NCBI GenBank assembly: GCA_025057795.1
Contig: JANXEP010000067.1
Coordinates: 1-7,126, forward strand
Origin: Candidatus Bathyarchaeota archaeon
Lineage (GTDB): Archaea > Thermoproteota > Bathyarchaeia > Bathyarchaeales > UBA233
Reading direction: 5' to 3'
Length of the DNA: 7,126 nt
The translations under genes were made by a program, and so were the position numbers. Shown here piece by piece: positions 1 through 5,628 of this stretch (position 1 is its first letter; each line of letters begins with the position of its first letter). Under the pieces are notes generated by a model. It had not been told where the DNA came from. It made no database searches and saw only the letters and a program-made list of their open reading frames with translations.

Positions 1-262
1 TTAGTAACGTATAACCGAAATATTTCGGGAACTTGTGTTTAGGTGTATTTGTCTAAAAGGTGCATAACGAGGACTTTTAATGCAAGCTGTATTTTTAATT
101 TTGAAACTGAAATAAACCATTCCATGACTGGTCTGTTCCAGCCATCACAAAAAGACATACACTTAATATACCACCACAGATCTTTAGCTTAAATGTCGTT
201 GTTACTTTTTTCACTGAACAACAACACAAGCAGCACTAAAGGGATAGAGGATAGAGTATAAC
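1..262. other. AT-rich stretch with no supported gene
   Basis: No reading frame here has both a convincing ribosome site and a protein-like composition; the longest candidates are 11 to 28 codons. Visible structure is limited to a perfect 14-bp palindrome at 15-28, an imperfect hairpin at 125-144 (TGACTGG, six-base loop, CCAGCCA, one mismatch), and an imperfect inverted repeat GTCGTTGTT / AACAACAAC at about 197-227 around a T-rich loop. It lies downstream of the leftward gene that ends at 263, so it could hold that gene's 3' end signals. No part of the tRNA-Leu 3' end is repeated here, so I see no second attachment site. Confidence 0.5.
15..28. repeat. Perfect 14-bp palindrome
   Basis: CCGAAATATTTCGG reads identically on both strands, with no spacer. 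It could be a binding site for a dimeric protein. There is no adjacent gene start in the window to assign it to, and it may belong to a feature that begins left of position 1. Confidence 0.45.
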
Positions 263-1267
263 TTATTCTTTCTGGCTTAAGTCGACAGCAATAGCTAGCG
301 CTATGACATAACCGCTTGATGGTTTTTGATAGCTGTAATCGAACAATTCCTCAATAAGCTTGATGTATCTCTTTGGAATTACGAGTTTATGCTGCTTAAG
401 GGCTTCGCGCAAATTTACCAACAATTTTCTTTTGAGATCTTCACTGAGGTGCTTTTGTATTTGAAATTTTTTAGCGCCTAATTGTTGAGCCAAACCTTTA
501 ATCCATGCTTTGTCAATTTCGCCATCGCGGCTTTCCACATGTATAACACATATTGAATTATCAGCCCTCTTGCAGACTGCTACAGAAACACAGTGGGGCT
601 GTTCAGTAACAATGAACTCGCAAGGCTTTCCTATGTATCGCATCTGCTCCTCCATGTCCTCATGAGAAGTTACATATTCAGCAATAAATGGACAGTAATA
701 TGCACCAACGAAAACTTTTCCAGAAACAAGAAATACAGCTTCTCTCGTTTCAGTTAAAGCGTTATAAACATTCTTCAAGTCAAAAAATCGTGGGTGTATA
801 AAATCATGAAGGTTCAGCCTTGATTTATTTCCGTTAGGCCAGACAAAAACGTAACTATCCGGATCTTCATATGAGGCTTTTATCTCAGGAACCAAATAAT
901 GGGTTAGTAGCTGTTTTGCTTTCTCCACATCTTCACTTTCAATCCATTCTTCAGGCTGTTGCTTAATCCATGAGGCAAGTTCCAACAACCTGCGGGAGAC
1001 TGCAAACTTTGGGAAACCAACAATAGCAACACCTTTACTTTCTGCCTTAAGGAGTAACTTGTTTTCTCTTCGCAAAACATACTTCTTGATTTTTCGCCCA
1101 CCATCTTCGTCTTCATATTTCTCTTCTACCTCTCTCCTTTCAAGTAACTTTTTTAAATGCCTATAATAAACACGGTCAGACACTCTAGTCTTGCCAATAA
1201 CAGCTTCTTTAAGCTCTTTCGGAGTTTTTCCACCGGCTGAAAGTAAATGCTTTATTAATTCATCCAC
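263..1267 (-). CDS. Winged-helix DNA-binding protein with a terminase-nuclease-like C-terminal half
   Basis: Not a family I can name with certainty. Residues 1-70 look like a winged helix-turn-helix: a short helix (DELIKHLLSAGG), a second helix (PKELKEAV), a recognition-type helix (SDRVYYRHLKKLLERREV), then a charged wing ending in KKYVLRR. The remaining 264 residues are unlike ordinary regulators. The tail, roughly 225-330, resembles in layout the C-terminal RNase H-like nuclease domain of phage large terminases: two hydrophobic strands (VSVAVCK, CVIHVE), a helical stretch, then LVIPKRYIKLIEELFDY and a closing GYVIALAIAVDL. The acidic residues expected before that last helix are replaced by SSG, so a nuclease would probably be inactive. 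The start is GTG at 1267; no ATG, GTG or TTG lies between it and the upstream in-frame stop. It is transcribed divergently from the replication genes across a region with three dyad sites, which suits an autoregulator. That role is inference. Confidence 0.72.
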   Translation of the reverse strand: MDELIKHLLSAGGKTPKELKEAVIGKTRVSDRVYYRHLKKLLERREVEEKYEDEDGGRKIKKYVLRRENKLLLKAESKGVAIVGFPKFAVSRRLLELASWIKQQPEEWIESEDVEKAKQLLTHYLVPEIKASYEDPDSYVFVWPNGNKSRLNLHDFIHPRFFDLKNVYNALTETREAVFLVSGKVFVGAYYCPFIAEYVTSHEDMEEQMRYIGKPCEFIVTEQPHCVSVAVCKRADNSICVIHVESRDGEIDKAWIKGLAQQLGAKKFQIQKHLSEDLKRKLLVNLREALKQHKLVIPKRYIKLIEELFDYSYQKPSSGYVIALAIAVDLSQKE

Positions 1268-1288
1268 GTCTAAACGCTTTCCCTTTTC

Positions 1289-1298
1289 CTTAAAATTT
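1289..1298 (-). promoter_or_regulatory. Candidate TATA box of the leftward gene
   Basis: Read on the minus strand, AAAATTTTAA lies about 22-31 bases upstream of the GTG at 1267, preceded by a purine/A-rich BRE-like TGAA. With the usual archaeal spacing of about 25 bases from TATA box to transcription start, the transcript would begin at or next to the GTG, making it nearly leaderless. Dyad site 1 (1299-1309) directly abuts its upstream edge. This rests on composition and spacing only. Confidence 0.4.
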
Positions 1299-1372
1299 TC
1301 AGTAACTGACAGTTTTCACACCCCGAAACGTCAGCAACTGACGCCTTCTAACCCAAATTCTTTCAGAAACTG
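1299..1372. promoter_or_regulatory. Three helically phased dyad operators between divergent genes
   Basis: Three copies of an inverted repeat with a three-base centre are visible: TCAG-TAA-CTGA at 1299-1309, CGTCAG-CAA-CTGACG at 1329-1343, and CAG-AAA-CTG at 1364-1372. Their centres (1304, 1336, 1368) are exactly 32 bp apart, close to three helical turns, so bound proteins would sit on the same face of the DNA. The outer sites touch the candidate TATA boxes of the leftward and rightward genes, and the middle site is the longest and most perfect. The arrangement suits cooperative, two-way repression or activation by a dimeric winged-helix protein, either the product of 263-1267 or of 1416-1625. 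Origin iterons read by the Cdc6-like protein are an alternative. Confidence 0.68.
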
Positions 1373-1373
1373 G

Positions 1374-1387
1374 TTAAGTTAAACATT
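1374..1387 (+). promoter_or_regulatory. Candidate BRE/TATA box of the rightward operon
   Basis: TTAAGTTAAACATT begins one base after the end of the third dyad site's flanking GG and ends 28 bases before the ATG at 1416. Its A/T composition and distance suit an archaeal BRE/TATA element with a short leader of about 10 bases. A second AT-rich block, CAATATTAA at about 1391-1399, is too close to the ATG to give a leadered transcript. This is inference from composition and spacing. Confidence 0.38.
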
Positions 1388-1415
1388 TCGCAATATTAAG
1401 CTAAGGTAAAGGGAA

Positions 1416-1625
1416 ATGGAGCCCAAACAACGCATCATAAACTACTTAAAGAAAGCAGATGTCCCCATGGGAGTTGAAAGCATCAGGGTTGCTTGTAACA
1501 TAGGAAACTGGAACACCGCCCTAAAACACTGCTTAGAGCTCCTCATCCAAGGGAAAATTAAGGGGCAGAAAACATCCAAAAGCTGGATCTTCTGGACCGA
1601 AAAGGGGAATGATAGAAATGAATGA
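1416..1625 (+). CDS. Small winged-helix-like DNA-binding protein (69 aa)
   Basis: First gene of the rightward train. The 69 residues fit a compact winged helix: helix 1 (KQRIINYLKKA), helix 2 (VESIRVACNI), helix 3 (NWNTALKHCLELLIQGK), and a wing with aromatic strand SWIFWTEKG. Nothing else is attached, so a regulator or small replicon accessory protein is likely. The ATG at 1416 has AGGT at 1404-1407, eight bases upstream, matching part of the archaeal Shine-Dalgarno AGGAGGTGA. Its stop overlaps the start of the next gene, indicating coupled translation. Being next to the phased dyad sites makes it one of two candidates for the protein that binds them. The family assignment comes from the helix pattern, not from a search. 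Confidence 0.72.
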   Translation: MEPKQRIINYLKKADVPMGVESIRVACNIGNWNTALKHCLELLIQGKIKGQKTSKSWIFWTEKGNDRNE

Positions 1626-1989
1626 AGAAGACGTAAAATTAGTGAGACAGATCGCTAGAGAAACGGTCTTCGAAGTTCTTGACACTGAAGTTTGGGATGC
1701 TATTTTCGAGCTTGTCGATGGAATTGAGGCTGGAATTGCTGCGTTGAAGCACAGCCTCGGCATTAAAAAAGGCGTTAAAGCGGAGCTTTTATGGAATCCT
1801 GACAAGATAAAATGGGAGAAGGTAGAGGGGCGGAGCGGACCATATGAACGTTCAGAAGACGTTGATAATCCAGAGTTTAAGGGTATGATGAAGGATTTGG
1901 CAAGGCATAAAGGCAAGCTGACGCGGGAAGGATACTTCTACTGGACTTTTAAAAACGGCTCAACTGTGGGTAGGAAAAAGCGGGGCTGA
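1618..1989 (+). CDS. Hypothetical protein, acidic helical N-terminus and basic aromatic tail
   Basis: I do not recognise this protein. From the ATG at 1618 it is 123 residues. The first half is helical and acidic (EEDVKLVRQIARETVFEVLD, then a second amphipathic helix), and the second half is charged and Gly/Lys-rich, ending in YFYWTFKNGSTVGRKKRG. No Cys clusters, signal peptide or membrane segment are visible. An in-frame ATG at 1609 would give 126 residues but leaves only about one base after GGGG (1604-1607); the ATG at 1618 is ten bases from it and is preferred. The start overlaps the previous stop by eight bases (ATGAATGA), so the two are translationally coupled. The reading frame continues past its TGA into a Cys-rich segment (1996-2106), so the protein may once have been, or may still be, longer. 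Confidence 0.7.
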   Translation: MNEEDVKLVRQIARETVFEVLDTEVWDAIFELVDGIEAGIAALKHSLGIKKGVKAELLWNPDKIKWEKVEGRSGPYERSEDVDNPEFKGMMKDLARHKGKLTREGYFYWTFKNGSTVGRKKRG

Positions 1990-1995
1990 AACGTT

Positions 1996-2106
1996 TTGGA
2001 TGGGACTTTGCCAGGCTGCGTCTGCAATTATGGGAGGCCTGTCTGGCCAAACAGATGTAAGATTTGCCGTGCTAGGGAGTTATGTAGAAATGGAGCCAAG
2101 CCTTAA
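1996..2106 (+). CDS. Short Cys-rich zinc-knuckle-like peptide (36 aa, TTG start)
   Basis: A 36-residue frame with the pattern C-x-C-x10-C-x2-C-x5-C (residues 8, 10, 21, 24, 30), including GRPVWPNRCKICRARELC. CxC plus CxxC about ten residues apart is a plausible zinc-binding arrangement. It runs from a TTG at 1996, ten bases after GGGG at 1982-1985, to the TAA at 2104-2106, overlapping the preferred primase start at 2090 by 17 bases. That is the same tight overlap seen between the preceding genes. It is in the same frame as the preceding gene and separated from it by TGA, so it may instead be the zinc tail of that protein after a nonsense change or stop read-through. The competing frame over 2000-2089, an N-terminal extension of the primase, shows no recognisable domain. 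Rare start and small size limit confidence. Confidence 0.5.
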   Translation: MDGTLPGCVCNYGRPVWPNRCKICRARELCRNGAKP

Positions 2107-4654
2107 AGAGACAGCCTACAATTATTGGTTTCAAGGCTTAAACATTATATTGCTTAAAGAGAAAAAGCCGTTACACGAATGGAAGCACTGGCAGAATGAA
2201 AGGCAAAGCTTAAACGATTTTGAGGCCCTGCCATGGGGTGATGCCGACAGTTTTGCCCTTATTGGTGGCTCCAAACTTGAAAGTGGCCTATTTTTTGCAG
2301 CCATAGATTTTGACGTGAAAAATGTCAGCGAAGAAGCAAGGGAGAAGGGTAAACAAGCTCTAAAACATTTACCGGTTACTCAGATTGAGGAAACACCTTC
2401 AGGTGGGCAGCATTGGATTTACTACAGCCAAACAAGGCCGAAAACCATCAGCGCTTATCATAACGCTGCTGCTTTAGAGCTTATAGGTGAGGGCAAACTT
2501 TGCATAATGGCTCCATCGTCCGGATATAGACGCCTAAACGACAACCCGCCAACAGTGGTGCAAAACCTTGAGGAGCTCTTCTATCAAGCTTTGAATGCTG
2601 TTGATGTGAAAACGTCATTCCCATTAAGGCAGTTTTGGTTTAACCGCAAGGATTTAGCTAACCAACCTTATAAGGGGAAAAATCCGCCCTGCATGAATGC
2701 CCTATTTAAGGGGACGTGTGAAGGGCAGCGAAATGAATACGCCATTCGCATCGCAAGTTTTCTCATCAATTTTAGAGGCTTAAATCCAAACTACGCTTTT
2801 AAGAGGCTTAAGGATTGGAACCGCTTCAACAACCCACCATTAAGCCAAAAGGAGATTGAAAACGTTGTCAAAAGTGCTATTAAGGGCTGTTATGTTTTTG
2901 GTTGCGAAGACAATATTCTAAAACAGAACTGTAACGCCGCTGAGTGTCCAATTGCTCCCAAAACCAAACAGTTAACAGCAGAGGAAAGGGAAAAGGCTGA
3001 AAAACTTCTTGAAGATCCGAAGTTTTTGGATTATATCTTAGAATATGGCAGGAAAAGGCTTCTCGGAGAAGACAATGTGTTACTGCTGAATTTCGTAACT
3101 CTGTGCAGCGGTCAAACAAAGTATCCAATATCCACCATACTTTCTGGTTTCAGTGGAAGCGGTAAAAACGAGTCTCTGAGGGCTATAAAGTCGCTTATTC
3201 CAGAAGAGTGGATTTTCGAGTTTACAACATCAACACCTGAAGCAATAAAATATATCGGCGAGGATTTCACAGGAACCCTCATAGTTTATGAGGCTGCGGG
3301 TGTCAAGGGCGAATCTGGAAGCCTGAGTTTAAGAGCTATTGGCGAAGGAGAATCCATAGAAACGATTTATCCAATGCGTAACGAGTTAACGGGGAAGATG
3401 GAGCTCGGAAGAGCCAAAACAAAGGCCCGCAATTTTATAACTACGCAAAGCGATTTGGACATTCACCCGGACCTTTACAGAAGAGTCTTCAAATATGAAA
3501 TGAACCATAGTCCCGCCTTAACTAAACGTGTTTTGGCTAAGAGGCTCAGAGACGCTATCATGCCTGAAAGCCTTAAGGCGTTCGTAGAAGAGAAAGGAAA
3601 CCCAACAATATACAATGAAGAGGATTTCAAAAATGCTTTGAGGCTTAATGATTGGAAAGCAGAAGTGATACTGTTTCCCCCGTCCAGCCTTATGCGCCTT
3701 CTGGATTTGGCTGTTACAAAGGAGCAGAAGGTTGCCTTACGCACACATATTGAAAAGATATTAAATTTCATGAGGGTTTTAGCCCTCATCAACCAGAGAA
3801 AACGTGTAGGACTGAAGGTTGAAGGTAAAAGCTATGTTATTGCTTCACCCGAAGACTTCCAAACAGCTTTAAACGCCTTACAGACAACCATTAAGGAAAC
3901 CATAACAAGACTTGGAAAAAGACAACAGGAAGTTCTAGGCCTTCTCGAAGAAAGCGAAGAAACATTAGACAAACATAAAGTTGCAGAGAAACTGGGTATT
4001 TCAACGGACACGGCTGCGAGGGCCTTGAAGTCTCTTGCAAAATTGGGCTACGTTAAAGAAAACGTTAACACCAAACCATATACGTATCAATTATTACAAA
4101 AGGAGCCCAATTATCTCGGAATATTGGAAAATCCAAGTCAATATTGCCGTTTTTGGCAGGAAAGCCTTGAAAAATTCCTAGATGTCATCGCCGCAACTCT
4201 GCAACAGAGGGGTATAGTTTTCCAAATTTTAAACTTTGAGAATCAAGCTTCTTTTAAAGAAAAATTTGAAGCCAAAGCTGGAAACAAAGAAAGCGGCGAA
4301 ATTTTTGCTTGTTTAACCCATGAAAAACTGTCGAAAAATTATACCTTAAACTGCCGAGCTGCAGAGGTACCGTTTAAGGCTGATTTAGGCTTCCCAGCCG
4401 AAAAAAGCCAAAAACATCTCGGATTTTCAGATATTCCGAGAGAAAAACGCCTTTTTTTGTGGTGCAGGATTTCTCCGGCTGAAAAATGTGAGCTTTGCGG
4501 AAGGTTTGCTGTCGAGTATATAGTTAAAGACCCTGTAAGCGGCGCTGTCCTCAAGCGCTGCCACGCCTGCTTTGAACAGATGCGCCACACATTTAGCTGC
4601 TCAGAATGGAGAAACATGGGGGAGGAAGGTTTTGCAAGCTCGGAAAACGGGTAG
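2090..4654 (+). CDS. Primase-polymerase fused to AAA+-like ATPase, winged helix and zinc ribbon (replication protein)
   Basis: A multidomain replication initiator/helicase of about 854 aa. Numbering from the ATG at 2090: residues about 1-180 are an archaeo-eukaryotic primase (prim-pol) domain, with the metal-binding DFD at 73-75, SGGQH at 104-108 and a third motif around E130 (LELIGEGKLCIMAPSS). Residues 195-290 resemble the primase C-terminal helical domain (NPPLSQKEIENVVKSA), followed by a four-Cys cluster (267, 272, 281, 286). An ATPase follows, with Walker A GFSGSGKN at 353-360, Walker B TLIVYE ending at E401, a TTQSD sensor-like segment and RR near 463. Then come a winged helix at about 609-670 and a final CxxC-x20-CxxC ribbon (800-827). 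The ATG at 2090 has GGAG ten bases upstream; an in-frame ATG at 2000 would add 30 residues without a domain. It probably primes, and perhaps unwinds, the element's origin together with the downstream Cdc6-like protein. Confidence 0.9.
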   Translation: MEPSLKETAYNYWFQGLNIILLKEKKPLHEWKHWQNERQSLNDFEALPWGDADSFALIGGSKLESGLFFAAIDFDVKNVSEEAREKGKQALKHLPVTQIEETPSGGQHWIYYSQTRPKTISAYHNAAALELIGEGKLCIMAPSSGYRRLNDNPPTVVQNLEELFYQALNAVDVKTSFPLRQFWFNRKDLANQPYKGKNPPCMNALFKGTCEGQRNEYAIRIASFLINFRGLNPNYAFKRLKDWNRFNNPPLSQKEIENVVKSAIKGCYVFGCEDNILKQNCNAAECPIAPKTKQLTAEEREKAEKLLEDPKFLDYILEYGRKRLLGEDNVLLLNFVTLCSGQTKYPISTILSGFSGSGKNESLRAIKSLIPEEWIFEFTTSTPEAIKYIGEDFTGTLIVYEAAGVKGESGSLSLRAIGEGESIETIYPMRNELTGKMELGRAKTKARNFITTQSDLDIHPDLYRRVFKYEMNHSPALTKRVLAKRLRDAIMPESLKAFVEEKGNPTIYNEEDFKNALRLNDWKAEVILFPPSSLMRLLDLAVTKEQKVALRTHIEKILNFMRVLALINQRKRVGLKVEGKSYVIASPEDFQTALNALQTTIKETITRLGKRQQEVLGLLEESEETLDKHKVAEKLGISTDTAARALKSLAKLGYVKENVNTKPYTYQLLQKEPNYLGILENPSQYCRFWQESLEKFLDVIAATLQQRGIVFQILNFENQASFKEKFEAKAGNKESGEIFACLTHEKLSKNYTLNCRAAEVPFKADLGFPAEKSQKHLGFSDIPREKRLFLWCRISPAEKCELCGRFAVEYIVKDPVSGAVLKRCHACFEQMRHTFSCSEWRNMGEEGFASSENG

Positions 4655-4670
4655 GGGGGAAGGCCCCCCT
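4653..4670 (+). terminator. GC-rich hairpin after the primase stop codon
   Basis: AGGGGGG-AAGG-CCCCCCT gives a perfect 7-bp stem with a four-base loop, overlapping the TAG stop of the replication protein and ending 34 bases before the next start. It is followed by a pyrimidine run (CTCTCTGTCTCC), not a T tract, so it is not a classical terminator. It may partly terminate, pause or stabilise the transcript, lowering Cdc6-like expression relative to the primase. Function is inference; the hairpin itself is plain. Confidence 0.45.
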
Positions 4671-4704
4671 CTCTGTCTCCGTGCCTGTCAAATAGGTGAA
4701 TGCA

Positions 4705-5598
4705 ATGCCATTATTTGACGATAGACCCGGCGGAATCTTTAGGGATGCAAGATGGCTTCAGCCTCTTTCACCACCGCCAAGTGGCAAGCCGCTTTGCCGC
4801 GACAATGATTTGAGGTTTATGGCCTCCTTCCTATCCGAACTTTTCAAAACTGGTCAAGCCAGAAACCTCTTCATTTTTGGTAAGCCTGGAACTGGAAAAA
4901 CTGTTTGCGTCCAATACTTGATTGAGGAAGTAGAAAAACATGCAGAGGAAAAGGGTTTCCCAGTTTTCACTGTTTACGTTAACGCTGGAAGAACAAGAAC
5001 TCCCTACTATACGATGCTTGAGGTTGTTAGGGGGTTAGGCTTAAATGTGCCAGATGTTGGCTGGCAGATGTTTCGTTTAAAACAGGCTTTTGAAAAGTTG
5101 TTGATGGATAAGTCGGTTGTAATCGCCATAGACGAGGTTGACAGCATACTCCAGAAGGAGAAGGAGCCCATAATATATTATTTGAACCGCCAGCCAAAAA
5201 CAACACTAATACTCATAAGCAATAAAATAGAAGATGCAACGCAAATTCCGGAAAGAGCCCTAAGCACGCTCCAACCCAAACTTATCCCGCTTGACCCATA
5301 CACAAAAGAAGAAACAAAGGAAATCCTGCAGGACCGCGTCAAACACGCCTTCCATCCTAGTGTTTTACCAGATTATCTCCTTGATAAAGTGGCGGAGATA
5401 ACGTCAGAATTAGGAGACATAAGACTTGGCTTTTCCATATTGCTTTCCGCTGGATATTCGGCTGAAAGGGCTGGAAGAGCAGGGATAACGGATGAAGACA
5501 TAAAATCGGCCATTAAAAGCGAGGAGACAACAGAGATTCTGAAGGCAATAGGCGAGATGAGAGAGAAGTTTGAAAAAAGGAGGAAAAGGGGGCGATAA
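4705..5598 (+). CDS. cdc6: Orc1/Cdc6-like AAA+ ATPase lacking the winged-helix domain
   Basis: Origin recognition/helicase-loader type ATPase. Walker A GKPGTGKT, Walker B VVIAIDEVDSI, sensor 1 ILISNK and a sensor 2 segment LGDIRLGFSIL (the archaeal Cdc6 GD-x-R pattern) occur in order. At 297 residues it is about 100 shorter than chromosomal Orc1/Cdc6 proteins, which carry a C-terminal winged helix that binds origin DNA. Here the lid helices run straight into a basic, probably coiled tail (EKFEKRRKRGR). The start is taken as ATG 4705 because AGGTGA at 4694-4699, an exact anti-SD match, lies five bases upstream; a GTG at 4696 falls inside that site. It lies between the replication protein and the integrase on the same strand. 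I infer that it loads or activates the upstream ATPase, or acts with a separate DNA-binding partner. Confidence 0.88.
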   Translation: MPLFDDRPGGIFRDARWLQPLSPPPSGKPLCRDNDLRFMASFLSELFKTGQARNLFIFGKPGTGKTVCVQYLIEEVEKHAEEKGFPVFTVYVNAGRTRTPYYTMLEVVRGLGLNVPDVGWQMFRLKQAFEKLLMDKSVVIAIDEVDSILQKEKEPIIYYLNRQPKTTLILISNKIEDATQIPERALSTLQPKLIPLDPYTKEETKEILQDRVKHAFHPSVLPDYLLDKVAEITSELGDIRLGFSILLSAGYSAERAGRAGITDEDIKSAIKSEETTEILKAIGEMREKFEKRRKRGR

Positions 5599-5602
5599 AT
5601 GC

Positions 5603-5621
5603 CCCTCTAAAGAATAGAGGG
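5603..5621 (+). promoter_or_regulatory. Hairpin covering the integrase ribosome binding site
   Basis: CCCTCTA-AAGAA-TAGAGGG forms a 7-bp perfect stem with a five-base loop. The right arm contains GAGG (5617-5620), the only good Shine-Dalgarno match upstream of the integrase GTG at 5629, eight bases away. Folded, the hairpin would hide that site. The left arm lies within a three-codon frame, ATG-CCC-CTC-TAA (5599-5610), that begins immediately after the cdc6 TAA. A ribosome re-initiating there would open the hairpin. The structure is seen directly; its use as a translational switch is inference. Confidence 0.5.
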
Positions 5622-5628
5622 CTGGACT

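Noticed and set aside
103..110. GAAACTGA as a fourth copy of the dyad operator
   Set aside because: Only one half-site matches and the 32-bp phase is not kept, so it is within chance expectation.
39..125. A 28-codon frame on the minus strand beginning MEWFISVSKLK
   Set aside because: No ribosome binding site, no recognisable domain and an AT-rich context in which such frames arise by chance.
1..262. Second attachment site (tRNA 3' fragment) in the left intergenic region
   Set aside because: No stretch matches the acceptor, T-arm or anticodon part of tRNA-Leu on either strand.
1191..1382. A 63-codon plus-strand frame over the divergent promoter
   Set aside because: It is antisense to the start of the winged-helix gene, runs through the operators and has a composition unlike a protein.
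2000..2089. N-terminal 30-residue extension of the primase from the ATG at 2000
   Set aside because: No Shine-Dalgarno at a suitable distance, no domain in the extension, and another frame across the same bases encodes a Cys-patterned peptide; ATG 2090 has GGAG ten bases upstream.
4696..4704. GTG at 4696 as the start of the Cdc6-like gene
   Set aside because: The GTG lies within AGGTGA, which is an exact ribosome binding site for the ATG at 4705.
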